64,000 nucleotides of DNA, taken from contig NZ_CP046056.1 of the NCBI RefSeq assembly GCF_016132445.1, positions 62,001 to 126,000 on the forward strand, given 5' to 3'. Under the pieces are notes generated by a model. That model was not told the origin of the DNA, made no database searches, and saw only the letters and a list, made by a program, of their open reading frames with translations. Position 1 is the stretch's first letter. Each line of letters starts with the position of its first letter. Positions 47,905 through 57,101 of the stretch are shown one piece after another. The stretch comes from Venatoribacter cucullus. Its GTDB lineage: Bacteria > Pseudomonadota > Gammaproteobacteria > Pseudomonadales > Oceanobacteraceae. The position numbers and the translations under genes are program-made.

Positions 47905-47923
47905 CTGTCATCGCAATGTCATA
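47905..47923 (+). promoter_or_regulatory. PhoB box 1 upstream of pstS
   Basis: CTGTCATCGCAATGTCATA matches the PhoB-box consensus (CTGTCATAAAACTGTCATA) at 15 of 19 positions, both TGTCA half-repeats being intact. It lies about 95 bp upstream of the pstS start. Confidence 0.85.
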
Positions 47924-47934
47924 AATGCAGCGGC

Positions 47935-47953
47935 TTGTCATATTTCTGTAACA
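47935..47953 (+). promoter_or_regulatory. PhoB box 2 upstream of pstS
   Basis: TTGTCATATTTCTGTAACA matches the PhoB-box consensus at 13 of 19 positions, with its first repeat perfect. Together with box 1 at 30 bp spacing it makes PhoB activation of pstS likely. Confidence 0.8.
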
Positions 47954-48017
47954 TGACGCCTCAATAATCGCTGCCATCCAAGCCACCTGATCAGTGATCA
48001 GAACAAAGGAAGCGACG

Positions 48018-49061
48018 ATGAAAAAGATTCTGTTAACCGGTGCCGCTCTGCTGGCCTCTGCAGTAAGTCTGCAGGCTCAGGCTGAACGTGATTACATCAG
48101 CATTGTGGGTTCTTCCACGGTGTATCCGTTCTCTACCGTAACGGCTGAGCGTTTCGGCCGTTCCACCAACTTCCCGACCCCGAAAGTGGAATCGACCGGT
48201 TCCGGCGGTGGTCTGAAGCTGTTCTGTTCTGGTGTTGGCAGCAGCACGCCGGACATCACCAACTCTTCCCGTCAGATCAAATCTTCTGAAATTGAGTTGT
48301 GCGCCAAAAACGGCGTGATCGATGTGGTTGAGCTGATGATCGGTTACGACGGCATTGTGCTGGCTAACTCGGTGAAAGCGCCGCGTATGGACATTTCCCT
48401 GAAAGAGCTGTTCCTGGCGCTGGGTAAAATGGTACCGGATGCTAAAAACCCGAACCAGCTGATTGAAAACCCATACAAAACCTGGAACCAGATCAACCCG
48501 GCGTTCCCGGCTACTGCCATTGAAGTGCTGGGCCCGCCGCCGACTTCCGGTACCCGTGATGCCTTCGTTGAGCTGGCGATGGAAGGCGGTTGTAAGCAGT
48601 TTCCGCTGATTGCAGACATGAAGAAAACCGACGAGAAAAAATTCAAAGCGGTGTGTCATGGTCTGCGTGAAGACGGTGGTTTTGTTGAAGCCGGTGAAAA
48701 CGACAACCTGATCGTGCAGAAGCTGGCGGCTACGCCGAACGCCTTCGGTATCTTCGGTTTCAGCTTCCTGGAAGAAAACCAGGATAAAGTGCAGGGCTCC
48801 ATTGTTAACGGCAAAGAGCCGACCTACGATGCCATCTCCGATGGTGATTACCCGGTCAGCCGCTCGATGTTCGTGTACGCCAAAAAAGCGCACGTCGGCG
48901 TAATTCCGGGTCTGCAGGAATTCCTGCTGGAAATGACCTCTAAGCGCGCCATGGGTGAAGACGGTTATATGTCAGAAAAAGGCATGATCACCCTGTCGGA
49001 AGACAAGCGCAAAGACGTTGAAGAAACTGCGCGCACTCTGCGTGTGTTAAAGGCAAAATAA
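48018..49061 (+). CDS. pstS: Phosphate-binding periplasmic protein PstS
   Basis: A 347-aa phosphate receptor with signal peptide ending LQAQA. VGSSTVYPFSTVTAERFG and STGSGGGLKLFCSGVG are the ligand loops, and a late PTSGTRDAFVELA segment is the second half of the pocket. The start at 48018 follows SD AAAGGAAG. The promoter region carries two PhoB boxes. It is separated from pstC by a terminator-like hairpin, so it can be made in excess of the membrane parts. Confidence 0.93.
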   Translation: MKKILLTGAALLASAVSLQAQAERDYISIVGSSTVYPFSTVTAERFGRSTNFPTPKVESTGSGGGLKLFCSGVGSSTPDITNSSRQIKSSEIELCAKNGVIDVVELMIGYDGIVLANSVKAPRMDISLKELFLALGKMVPDAKNPNQLIENPYKTWNQINPAFPATAIEVLGPPPTSGTRDAFVELAMEGGCKQFPLIADMKKTDEKKFKAVCHGLREDGGFVEAGENDNLIVQKLAATPNAFGIFGFSFLEENQDKVQGSIVNGKEPTYDAISDGDYPVSRSMFVYAKKAHVGVIPGLQEFLLEMTSKRAMGEDGYMSEKGMITLSEDKRKDVEETARTLRVLKAK

Positions 49062-49098
49062 TACGCCTTGGGCCGGTGTAACAGCCGGTCAGATTAAG

Positions 49099-49122
49099 AG
49101 CCGGGGCTTACCCCGGCTTTTG
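49099..49122 (+). terminator. Hairpin between pstS and pstC (partial terminator)
   Basis: Stem AGCCGGGG / CCCCGGCT with loop CTTA and a TTTT tail. It may attenuate transcription so that pstS is expressed above pstCAB, but this is inferred. Confidence 0.8.
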
Positions 49123-49146
49123 CGTATAAACCCGTCTGGATAGCTG

Positions 49147-50520
49147 ATGAATTACAGTAGCCTGATTATCGCCGTGTTGATTCTGCTGGCCGGAGCGTAT
49201 TTGCTGGGGCGTAACCGCGCCCGGCAAATCAGCGCCAGTGGTAATCGCCTGCATTCTCTGCCAACCCACTACGGCGCCTTAATGGCCCTGTGGACAGGCC
49301 TGCCCCCGTTATTGTTGTTGCTGTTGTGGAGCCTGCTGGAAGGGCCGGTAACCCGGCAGCTGCTGATCGCCCAATTACCGGATGCCATTCAGACCGGCAC
49401 CAGCACCCAGATCAGCCTGGCCTTGAGTAAGGTGTATAACCTCGCCGCCGGTGCCGAACTGGCCGCTGCGCCCGAACTGCAGCGTGCCGTGCAGCATTTG
49501 CAGGATCTGCAACAACGTACCCGTCTGTTACAGACCGGCATGGTACTGGCACTGGCTCTGATTGGTGTGGCCCTTACCTGGCGGCGTATCCGCGCCGATC
49601 TGCGCGCCCGCTCTGAAGTGGAAGCGCTGGTGCGGCGCTTGTTGTTTGCCAGCTCCGGCATTGCGGTGCTGACCACCTTCGGCATTCTCGCCAGCGTGCT
49701 GTACGAGTCCTGGCAGTTCTTCGGCAAGGTGAATATTTTTGAATTTATGTTCGGCACCAGCTGGTCGCCGCAAATTTCCTTACGCGCTGATCAGTCCGGT
49801 TCTTCCGGCAGCTTTGGTGCGGTGCCGCTGTTTGCCGGAACGCTGCTGATCTCATTAATCGCCATGCTGATTGCGGTGCCGGTGGGTTTGATGTCGGCCA
49901 TTTATTTATCCGAATACGCCGCGCCCTCGGTGCGTCAGTTCGCCAAGCCGGCGCTGGAAATTCTGGCTGGTATTCCGACCGTGGTGTACGGCTTCTTTGC
50001 CGCCTTAACCGTGGCGCCACTGGTGCGCGACATGGGCGCCGGACTGGGGCTGGATGTGTCATCGGAAAGTGCGCTGGCCGCTGGTCTGGTGATGGGCATT
50101 ATGATTATTCCGTTCGTGTCATCACTGTCAGACGATGTGATCAATGCCGTGCCGCAATCGTTGCGCGATGGCAGCTATGGCCTGGGAGCCACCCGCAGTG
50201 AAACGGTGAAAAAAGTGGTCCTGCCGGCGGCGCTGCCGGGCATTGTCGGCGCCATTATGCTGGCCGTGTCACGCGCCATTGGTGAAACCATGATTGTGGC
50301 CATGGCGGCTGGTCTGGCCGCCAACCTCACCGCCAACCCGTTCGACAGCGTCACCACCGTAACGGTACAGATCGTGACCCTGCTGGTGGGCGACCAGGAA
50401 TTTGATTCACCGAAAACACTGGCAGCCTTTGCGTTGGGCTTAATGCTGTTCCTGACCACGCTGGTGCTGAATTTTGTTGCCCTTAAAGTTGTGAAGAAAT
50501 ACCGGGAGCAATATGACTGA
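49147..50520 (+). CDS. pstC: Phosphate ABC transporter permease PstC (extended form)
   Basis: A 457-aa permease, much longer than the roughly 320 aa of E. coli PstC. The extra region is an N-terminal two-helix segment plus a linker of about 120 residues. The normal PstC core follows, with the EAA-like loop SLRDGSYGLGATRSETVKKVVLPAALPG and SRAIGETMIVAMAAG. Enlarged PstC proteins are known in pseudomonads. It overlaps pstA by 8 bp, so the two are coupled. Confidence 0.93.
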   Translation: MNYSSLIIAVLILLAGAYLLGRNRARQISASGNRLHSLPTHYGALMALWTGLPPLLLLLLWSLLEGPVTRQLLIAQLPDAIQTGTSTQISLALSKVYNLAAGAELAAAPELQRAVQHLQDLQQRTRLLQTGMVLALALIGVALTWRRIRADLRARSEVEALVRRLLFASSGIAVLTTFGILASVLYESWQFFGKVNIFEFMFGTSWSPQISLRADQSGSSGSFGAVPLFAGTLLISLIAMLIAVPVGLMSAIYLSEYAAPSVRQFAKPALEILAGIPTVVYGFFAALTVAPLVRDMGAGLGLDVSSESALAAGLVMGIMIIPFVSSLSDDVINAVPQSLRDGSYGLGATRSETVKKVVLPAALPGIVGAIMLAVSRAIGETMIVAMAAGLAANLTANPFDSVTTVTVQIVTLLVGDQEFDSPKTLAAFALGLMLFLTTLVLNFVALKVVKKYREQYD

Positions 50521-51790
50521 TTCATCCTTAACCACTCGCCAGAAAGTTGAGCGCAGCATGCAGTACCGGCGTGGCCGTGAACTGCGCTTCCGCGCCTATG
50601 GCCTGGCGTCGGTGTTATTTGGCTTGTTGTGTTTGCTGATGGTGTTTGGCGACATCCTCAGTAAAGGCCTGACGGCTTTTCAGCAAACCGTATTAAGCAC
50701 TGAGATTTATCTGGATCAGGATTACCTGGGTATCAGCCGCAAATCCGATGATCAGGAGCTGTTTAATGCCGATTACGAAGGCTTAATCAAAAGCCAGTTC
50801 CGTGAGCGTCTGGGCGTGGAAAACCGCGGTGAACGCCGCCAGATGAACGCTTTGCTCAGTGCTGGTGCCGGCTGGCAGCTGCGCGATGTGATTGCTGATA
50901 ATCCGGAACTGCTTGGCAGCACCATTACCGTTGCGGTGTTGCTGGATGACGAAGTGGACCAGTGGTTCAAGCATTACCGTCATGCCGGTCAGACCGGCAA
51001 GCTGAGTGAACGTCAGCTGCAGTGGTTGCAGCAATGGCAGGGCGACGGCCGTTTAAGCACCCAGTTTAACCGGCTGTTTTTTACCAACGGTGATTCGCGC
51101 GAGCCGGAACTGGCGGGTATCCGCGGCGCCATTACCGGTACCTTCCTGACCTTGCTGGTGACCTTGTTGTTGTCCTTTCCGATTGGTGTGGCGGCGGCGA
51201 TTTATCTGGAAGAATTTGCGCCGAAAAACAAACTGACAGAGTTTGTGGAAATTAACATCAACAACCTGGCCGCGGTGCCGTCGATTATTTTCGGCCTGCT
51301 GGGCTTATCGATTTTTATCGGCGTGTTCGGGGTAACCCGTTCCACACCGCTGGTGGGTGGTCTGGTGCTGACGTTAATGACCCTACCGACCATTATTATT
51401 TCCGGTCGTGCGGCGATTAAATCGGTACCGCCGTCCATTCGCGAAGCCGCCTATGGCCTGGGCGCCTCAAAAATGCAGGTGGTTTTCCACCATGTATTGC
51501 CGCTGGCGCTACCGGGGATGCTGACCGGTACCATTATTGGTATGGCGCAGGCGCTGGGTGAAACCGCACCGCTACTGATGATCGGCATGGTGGCCTTCGT
51601 GGTGGATATTCCGGGCTTTATTAACGACCCGTCCACCGTATTACCGGTACAGATTTTCCTCTGGGCCGACAGCCCGGAACGGGCGTTTATGGAACGTACC
51701 TCCGGCGCCATTATTGTGCTGCTGGGCTTCCTGATCACCATGAATACCCTGGCGGTAATTTTGCGCCGTCGCCTCGAGCGTCGCTGGTAA
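50513..51790 (+). CDS. pstA: Phosphate ABC transporter permease PstA (extended form)
   Basis: A 425-aa permease, longer than the roughly 300 aa of E. coli PstA because of a periplasmic loop of about 150 residues between the first two helices. The core has the EAA loop SIREAAYGLGASKMQVVFHH and GMAQALGETAPLLMIG. The long loops in both PstA and PstC may be matched. It is followed after 34 bp by pstB. Confidence 0.93.
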   Translation: MTDSSLTTRQKVERSMQYRRGRELRFRAYGLASVLFGLLCLLMVFGDILSKGLTAFQQTVLSTEIYLDQDYLGISRKSDDQELFNADYEGLIKSQFRERLGVENRGERRQMNALLSAGAGWQLRDVIADNPELLGSTITVAVLLDDEVDQWFKHYRHAGQTGKLSERQLQWLQQWQGDGRLSTQFNRLFFTNGDSREPELAGIRGAITGTFLTLLVTLLLSFPIGVAAAIYLEEFAPKNKLTEFVEININNLAAVPSIIFGLLGLSIFIGVFGVTRSTPLVGGLVLTLMTLPTIIISGRAAIKSVPPSIREAAYGLGASKMQVVFHHVLPLALPGMLTGTIIGMAQALGETAPLLMIGMVAFVVDIPGFINDPSTVLPVQIFLWADSPERAFMERTSGAIIVLLGFLITMNTLAVILRRRLERRW

Positions 51791-51824
51791 GCGGCGCCGG
51801 GTTTAACGAATTAAAGAGCGGAAT

Positions 51825-52634
51825 ATGACCATGAATATTATCGACAACCATAAAACCCGCGGCGCAGCCTTTTGTGATAATCCAAAGCTGAAAGCCCGCA
51901 ATGTCGGGGTTTTCTATGGTGAAAAACAAGCCATTTTTGATGTCAGCCTGGATATCGGCGCCAACGAAGTCATTGCCTTAATCGGCCCGTCCGGTTGTGG
52001 TAAATCCACCTTCCTGCGCTGCCTGAACCGTATGAACGACACCATCGACATTTGTAATGTCACCGGTGAAATTCTGCTCGACGGTGACAATATTTATGAC
52101 CCGAAAGTGGATGTGGTGCCGCTGCGGGCGCGTGTTGGCATGGTGTTTCAGAAACCCAATCCGTTTCCGAAATCCATTTACGACAATATTGCCTACGGTC
52201 CGCGCATTCACGGCCTGGCCACCTCACGGGTCGAACTGGACGAAATTGTCGAAAAAAGCCTGCAGCGGGCTGGTTTATGGAACGAAGTAAAAGACCGTCT
52301 GCATGCTCCGGGCACCGGTTTATCCGGTGGTCAGCAGCAGCGTCTGTGCATTGCCCGCACCATTGCGGTGGACCCGGAAGTGATCCTGATGGACGAACCC
52401 TGTTCGGCCCTCGACCCGATTGCCACTGCCAAAATTGAAGAGCTGATTGACGAACTGCGCGAGAATTACACCATCGCCATCGTTACTCACTCAATGCAGC
52501 AAGCGGCACGGGTCTCACAACGTACCGCCTATTTTCACCTGGGTCAGCTGATTGAGGTGAATCCGACCGATCAGGTTTTCACCACGCCCGATCATGAACT
52601 AACAGAAGCCTACATTACCGGCCGGTTCGGTTAA
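51825..52634 (+). CDS. pstB: Phosphate ABC transporter ATPase PstB
   Basis: A 269-aa ATPase: Walker [10 protein letters not shown], signature [16 protein letters not shown], Walker [14 protein letters not shown] and H-loop [10 protein letters not shown]. The first ATG (51825) is used; ATG 51831 also fits. Downstream, phoU starts 11 bp after its stop. It powers the PstCA channel and also relays the phosphate signal to PhoR through PhoU. Confidence 0.96.
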   Translation: MTMNIIDNHKTRGAAFCDNPKLKARNVGVFYGEKQAIFDVSLDIGANEVIALIGPSGCGKSTFLRCLNRMNDTIDICNVTGEILLDGDNIYDPKVDVVPLRARVGMVFQKPNPFPKSIYDNIAYGPRIHGLATSRVELDEIVEKSLQRAGLWNEVKDRLHAPGTGLSGGQQQRLCIARTIAVDPEVILMDEPCSALDPIATAKIEELIDELRENYTIAIVTHSMQQAARVSQRTAYFHLGQLIEVNPTDQVFTTPDHELTEAYITGRFG

Positions 52635-52645
52635 GGGGACGCAGC

Positions 52646-53359
52646 ATGGAAATGAATTTTAACCAGCATATTTCCGGTCAGTTTAACGCCGACCTGGAAG
52701 GTATCCGCAACAGCATGATGGCCATGGGTGGCCTGGTTGAGCGTCAGGTGGCCAATGCCATTGAAGCCATTACCACCGGCGACAGCCGGGTGGCCGATGA
52801 CGTTATTCGCCGCGAAGACGAAGTGGATAAACTGGAAGTGGAAATTGACCAGGAATGCACCCAGATTCTGGTGCGCCGCCAGCCGGCGGCTTCGGATTTG
52901 CGCATGGTATTGTCGGTTTCGCGGGTGGTGCGTGATCTGGAGCGCATTGGCGACGAAGCCTGCAAAATCGCCATTCATACCCTGGAAATGGGCGACCAGA
53001 AAAATAACCCGCTGTGCCAGCAAGCCATGCGTTACATGGGTGCCGAAGTCGTCAAAATGATTTCCGGGGCACTGGATGCCTTTACCCGCCACGATATGGA
53101 CGGCGCGGTGGATGTGGTGCGTAACGACAAACTGGTGGATCAGCAGTACGCCTCGGCGTTGCGTGAACTCATTACTTATATGATGGAAGACCCGCGTTCT
53201 ATCAGTCAGGCCATCAGCATTCTGTGGATTCTGCGCGCCATTGAGCGTATTGGTGACCACGCCCGCAATATTTCTGAACAGGTTATTTACCTGGTGAAAG
53301 GCACCGACGTACGCCACAGCAGTCTGACCGAAATTGAAGAGCAGGCGCAGAAAAAGTAA
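52646..53359 (+). CDS. phoU: Phosphate-signalling protein PhoU
   Basis: A 237-aa helical-bundle protein with two repeats. The first contains DVIRREDEVDKLEVEIDQEC and the second VVRNDKLVDQQYASALRELI, both ending in a DRIGDxA-like phrase (ERIGDEACKIA and ERIGDHARNISE). These metal-binding signatures are diagnostic. It inhibits PhoR kinase activity when Pst reports ample phosphate. Two PhoR proteins are encoded in the window, so it is open which one it serves. Confidence 0.96.
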   Translation: MEMNFNQHISGQFNADLEGIRNSMMAMGGLVERQVANAIEAITTGDSRVADDVIRREDEVDKLEVEIDQECTQILVRRQPAASDLRMVLSVSRVVRDLERIGDEACKIAIHTLEMGDQKNNPLCQQAMRYMGAEVVKMISGALDAFTRHDMDGAVDVVRNDKLVDQQYASALRELITYMMEDPRSISQAISILWILRAIERIGDHARNISEQVIYLVKGTDVRHSSLTEIEEQAQKK

Positions 53360-53479
53360 CGCAGTCTGTTTGTGCTTTTTACCACCAGGCCCGCCAATGT
53401 GCGGGCCTGCTGCGTTATGGGCAGGCAATTTTGCTAAAGCGTACTATGGTAGAACTCACGTCTGGCGACCTTCCTGTTA

Positions 53480-53498
53480 ATGTCATAAAAACATCACC
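53480..53498 (+). promoter_or_regulatory. PhoB-box-like site A upstream of the porin
   Basis: ATGTCATAAAAACATCACC matches the PhoB-box consensus at 13 of 19, with a perfect first half and A-tract. An extra CTGTTAA lies just before it. Confidence 0.65.
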
Positions 53499-53530
53499 CA
53501 AATGGCATTAAACAGAAATATTGCCCGGCA

Positions 53531-53549
53531 ATGTCATAAAACTGTAACT
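53531..53549 (+). promoter_or_regulatory. PhoB box B upstream of the porin
   Basis: ATGTCATAAAACTGTAACT matches the PhoB-box consensus at 15 of 19 with the central TGTCATAAAACTGT fully conserved. It lies about 70 bp upstream of the porin start. Confidence 0.85.
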
Positions 53550-53620
53550 ATTCTGCAACACAATCGTCATGACTCTGCTGCCATGGCGGCACCCGGCAAA
53601 CTGACTATTGGAAGACAATT

Positions 53621-54607
53621 ATGAAAAAACTCGCTTTAGCAATCGCCATTGCAACCACTCCTTTTATGGCCGGCCTGGCGCAGGCTGCAGACGGTGAGCC
53701 GGAGCTGTACGGCCGCGTCAATCTGGGCTTTCAATATGTGAATGAAGCCGATCTTAACGGCAAACTGGATGGCAAAACCGAGCTGCGTAACAACAGTTCG
53801 CGCATCGGCGTAAAAGGCTCACAGGTGATTAACGACGCCGTTACTGCCATTTACCAGGTGGAACTGCGCATTAACCCGGATGCGCTTGGTGAAGGTGCTA
53901 ACGAAAAAAACATGCAGCACCGCAACAGCTTTATTGGTTTTAAAGGCGAGTTTGGTACGGTGAAGTTCGGTACTCATGACACCCCGCTGAAACTGATTCA
54001 GGACAAAATCGACCTGTTCAGCACCCTTGATGGTGATATGAAAGAAGCCCTGTTCGCCAACAGTGAAAACCGTGGCCAAAACATGCTGATGTATACCTCA
54101 CCGAGCCTGAGCGGTTTTACCGTGGATGTCGCGCATCTCAGTGCCGAAGAAGAAGGTGTAGGCAATAACGATGATGACGGTATTTCCGCAGCGGTCAGCT
54201 ACAAGGCCGACAAGATGTACTTCGGTATTGCTTATGACGATAACGTAAAAGGTCAGGATATCAGCACGCTGCGTGCCTCGGCGCGTATCAATATTGCGGC
54301 GGTACAGCTGGGGGCTATTTACGAACAATCAGAAAATAAAGTGACCAACTTTGCCACTGGCGATGATAAAGAAGACGGCTGGCTGGTTTCTGCAGCTTAT
54401 ACTTTGGCGCCTAAGGTCACCCTGAAAGCTCAGTACGGTCAGTCGGATATGGTTTACAAAGACGGTGAATCCGTCAGCGTAGGTGCTGATTACCAGTACG
54501 CTAAAAATACCCGTCTGATGGTTTTTTCTACGCTTAACTCTGGTGACAAAGCCGGAAAAGATGAATCGGCCAGTTACAACGGCGTTGCGGTTGAATACCG
54601 CTTCTGA
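53621..54607 (+). CDS. Outer-membrane porin under PhoB control
   Basis: A 328-aa porin of the OmpC-like/gram-negative porin class. Its signal peptide ends GLAQAA, the mature start ELYGRVNLGFQYV is typical of 16-strand trimeric porins, and it ends with the aromatic pattern YNGVAVEYRF. Loops include a stretch rich in Asp/Asn (EEGVGNNDDDGI). It directly follows phoU and has two PhoB boxes, so it is the likely phosphate-starvation porin of this organism, filling the role of PhoE or OprP though unrelated to OprP by pattern. Pore selectivity is not readable by eye. Confidence 0.85.
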   Translation: MKKLALAIAIATTPFMAGLAQAADGEPELYGRVNLGFQYVNEADLNGKLDGKTELRNNSSRIGVKGSQVINDAVTAIYQVELRINPDALGEGANEKNMQHRNSFIGFKGEFGTVKFGTHDTPLKLIQDKIDLFSTLDGDMKEALFANSENRGQNMLMYTSPSLSGFTVDVAHLSAEEEGVGNNDDDGISAAVSYKADKMYFGIAYDDNVKGQDISTLRASARINIAAVQLGAIYEQSENKVTNFATGDDKEDGWLVSAAYTLAPKVTLKAQYGQSDMVYKDGESVSVGADYQYAKNTRLMVFSTLNSGDKAGKDESASYNGVAVEYRF

Positions 54608-54626
54608 TCGGCTGGTGTGGTTTATC

Positions 54627-54651
54627 AGGGGCGCTGCGGCGCCCCTTTTTA
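54627..54651 (+). terminator. Terminator after the porin
   Basis: Stem AGGGGCGC / GCGCCCCT with loop TGCG and a TTTT run. Confidence 0.9.
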
Positions 54652-54739
54652 TTGGCCGTTTATTGAGGTTTTGCGACGTTATTGTTGGATGTTATTGGTG
54701 GAAATAATGGGCGGTTGGCCCAGCAGCTGCAACAGCCGC

Positions 54740-56017
54740 TCACTCCTGCTCGCTGATCCGGCAACGGTCGGCCGGCAGGGTAAAGCTGAAGGTGCTGCCC
54801 TTGCCCAGAGTCGATTCAATATCCAGCACAGTGTCGTGGTGGTCCAGGGCGTGCTTCACAATGGCCAGCCCCAGCCCCGAGCCGCCCAGAGTCGATTCCC
54901 GCGAATCATCCACCCGGTAAAACCGTTCGGTTAAGCGGCTGATATGCTGTGCCGGAATGCCGGGGCCATGATCGGTGATGCTGACTTTTACGCCGTCCAT
55001 GCCGGCGCGGATATTCAAGTCAATCTGACCGTCACCACCGTACTTCACCGCATTGGTCAGCAGGTTGCTCAGCACAGAACTCATTTCTTCCGCGTGGCCA
55101 CAGACGTCAATCCGTTGCGGACAGTGCAGACGAATACGGCCTTCACTCAGGGGGTGTAGCTGATCGATGACCGCATGGCTGAGCTGTTGCAGGTCAAACC
55201 AGTCACCGCGCTGCTCGCTGTTGGTGCTTTCCAGTTTCGACAGTTGAATCAGATCATTCACCAGCGTCTTCATCCGCTGCCCCTGGCTGTCCATCTGGCT
55301 GATGGCTTTGGCCAGCGCTGGCGGCAGCTCCATATCGCCCAGCATTTCCAGATAGCCGTTAATCACCGTCAATGGTGTGCGCAGCTCATGCGAGACATCG
55401 GCAATAAAGTTCTGCCGCATGGTTTCCACCCGTTTGCGCTCGGTAATGTCTTTGACCAGCATTACTTTCTGGTCATCACCAAAGGGCGTGATCTGCACCT
55501 GCAGGCTGAACAGGCGGCGGTGATTAATATCAAACTGCAGTGCCGAGCTGTAATCACCGGCTTTGAAATAACGGGTAAAGCGCGGATTGCGCAGCAGGTT
55601 GGTAACCGGCTGGCCGATGTCTTCTTTGCGCAGCCCCAGCAGGCGGGCAGCGGAACTGTTAAAGGCGACAATATGGCCGTCGGCGTTCAGGGTTACCACC
55701 CCGTCATGCAGCGACTCGATGCCTTGTTTGTAGCGCTGAATCTGGCCGGTCAGCAGCTGGATTTTATGTTTCAGGTTTTTTTCGCGCAGCAGAATGCGGT
55801 CGGTGCTGTAGCCAATCAGGCCATCTTCCGGTCGCGGCCCCTGGCGCAGACTCCAGCGATATAACGCCAGCATGGTGCGGTACATCAGCACAATCACAAC
55901 CAGCAGGCCGATCATCAGCCCCATCAGCGGGTAGCCCAGCGACCAGCCCAGTGCCAAACCCAGGCCGGCAATGACCAGAACGCGTAACAACTCTTTCTGC
56001 CGGGCAATCTGCTGCAC
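54740..56017 (-). CDS. phoR: Phosphate-regulon sensor kinase PhoR (copy 1)
   Basis: A 425-aa kinase with two N-terminal helices close together (a short hairpin, no periplasmic domain), a PAS domain from about 95, H-box DVSHELRTPLTVINGYLEML and HATPase motifs NLLTNAVKYG and GGSGLGLAIVKH. This is the PhoR layout, which relies on PstSCAB-PhoU rather than its own sensor domain. It follows phoB copy 1 after 11 bp. A second PhoR is encoded at 61301-62635, so one of the two has presumably specialised. Confidence 0.92.
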   Translation of the reverse strand: MQQIARQKELLRVLVIAGLGLALGWSLGYPLMGLMIGLLVVIVLMYRTMLALYRWSLRQGPRPEDGLIGYSTDRILLREKNLKHKIQLLTGQIQRYKQGIESLHDGVVTLNADGHIVAFNSSAARLLGLRKEDIGQPVTNLLRNPRFTRYFKAGDYSSALQFDINHRRLFSLQVQITPFGDDQKVMLVKDITERKRVETMRQNFIADVSHELRTPLTVINGYLEMLGDMELPPALAKAISQMDSQGQRMKTLVNDLIQLSKLESTNSEQRGDWFDLQQLSHAVIDQLHPLSEGRIRLHCPQRIDVCGHAEEMSSVLSNLLTNAVKYGGDGQIDLNIRAGMDGVKVSITDHGPGIPAQHISRLTERFYRVDDSRESTLGGSGLGLAIVKHALDHHDTVLDIESTLGKGSTFSFTLPADRCRISEQE

Positions 56018-56028
56018 CTGGCGACTCC

Positions 56029-56733
56029 TTAGTGTCCGTTATGGGTGGGCGGAGAAAAGCGATATCCCGTGCCACGGACGGTTTGAATCATCTGTTCCTG
56101 GCCTTGTGGCGACAGGGCTTTGCGCAACCGGCGGATATGCACATCCACCGTGCGTTCATCCACATACACATTGCCACCCCAGACCCGGTCGAGCAGCTGG
56201 CCGCGGGAAAAAACCCGGTCGGGGTGCAGCATAAAGAACTCCAGCAGGCGGAACTCCAGCGGCCCCAGCGTCACGGGTTCGCCAGCAATGCTGGCTTTCT
56301 GGGCCTTGCGGTCAAGGCTCAGCTGATCGGCGGTTACCGGCTGATCATCCACCAGGCTGCCGCTGCGGCGCAGCAAGGCCCGTACCCGGGCCACCAGCTC
56401 GCGTGGCGAAAAGGGTTTCACCACATAATCATCGGCCCCGGTTTCCAGACCATTGATACGGTCGTCTTCATCGCTGCGGGCAGTGAGCATAATCAGCGGA
56501 ATATCCGCCGTTAATTCGTCGCGCTTCAGCCGCCGTGCCAGTTCAATGCCCGACACCATTGGCATCATCCAGTCCAGCAGCACCAGATCGGGGCGGTCAT
56601 TCACAATCATCTGGTGGGCCAGATGCCCGTTAGCCGCCAGCCGGACTTTAAAGCCGGCCATTTCCAGGCAGGTGCGGATCATTTCGCAGATGGCTGGTTC
56701 ATCGTCTACCACCAGAATGTAACCACCACTCAT
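56029..56733 (-). CDS. phoB: Phosphate-regulon response regulator PhoB (copy 1)
   Basis: A 234-aa OmpR/PhoB-type regulator: receiver YILVVDDEPAICEMI, acceptor Asp in LVLLDWMMP, Lys in YVVKPFSPRE, and a DNA-binding wing with [12 protein letters not shown] and [12 protein letters not shown]. The start at 56733 begins the conserved part; the open frame runs upstream through the tRNA-Thr gene only by chance. A PhoB box (56773-56791) precedes it, so it should regulate itself. It differs clearly from copy 2 (for example MSGGYILVVDDEP against [13 protein letters not shown]). Confidence 0.93.
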   Translation of the reverse strand: MSGGYILVVDDEPAICEMIRTCLEMAGFKVRLAANGHLAHQMIVNDRPDLVLLDWMMPMVSGIELARRLKRDELTADIPLIMLTARSDEDDRINGLETGADDYVVKPFSPRELVARVRALLRRSGSLVDDQPVTADQLSLDRKAQKASIAGEPVTLGPLEFRLLEFFMLHPDRVFSRGQLLDRVWGGNVYVDERTVDVHIRRLRKALSPQGQEQMIQTVRGTGYRFSPPTHNGH

Positions 56734-56772
56734 CGCGGCCCCCGATTTTAAGGTAAAAAACACGGCCGGTAT

Positions 56773-56791
56773 TGTGACAGTTTTATGAATC
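56773..56791 (-). promoter_or_regulatory. PhoB box upstream of phoB copy 1
   Basis: Minus strand GATTCATAAAACTGTCACA matches the PhoB-box consensus at 15 of 19, with the central TCATAAAACTGTCA fully conserved. It is about 40 bp from the start codon, suggesting autoregulation. Confidence 0.88.
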
Positions 56792-56904
56792 GCCGTGCAG
56801 CCCTGTTTGCCCGCTGAATGTATGCATAAATTGAAGATTTTCAGCGGCTTACCGAAAAAGCAGTTGACGGCACCCGGGGCGCTCATTAATATCCGTGCCC
56901 ACTT

Positions 56905-56980
<76 letters not shown>

Positions 56981-56984
56981 TACC

Positions 56985-57013
56985 AAAAAGCCCGTCCTTG
57001 TGACGGGCTTTTG
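56985..57013 (+). terminator. Terminator after tRNA-Thr
   Basis: Stem AAAAGCCCGTC / GACGGGCTTTT with loop cttgt, closing the tRNA transcript and ending in a T-rich run. Confidence 0.9.
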
Positions 57014-57101
57014 CTTTTCCGGGGTTCCGTGCCCCGCGTTTCTGTGGATTGGAAACTCTTTTTCCGGCTGCAATAATCCGCGCCTTAACAAGGGGATAAC
57101 C

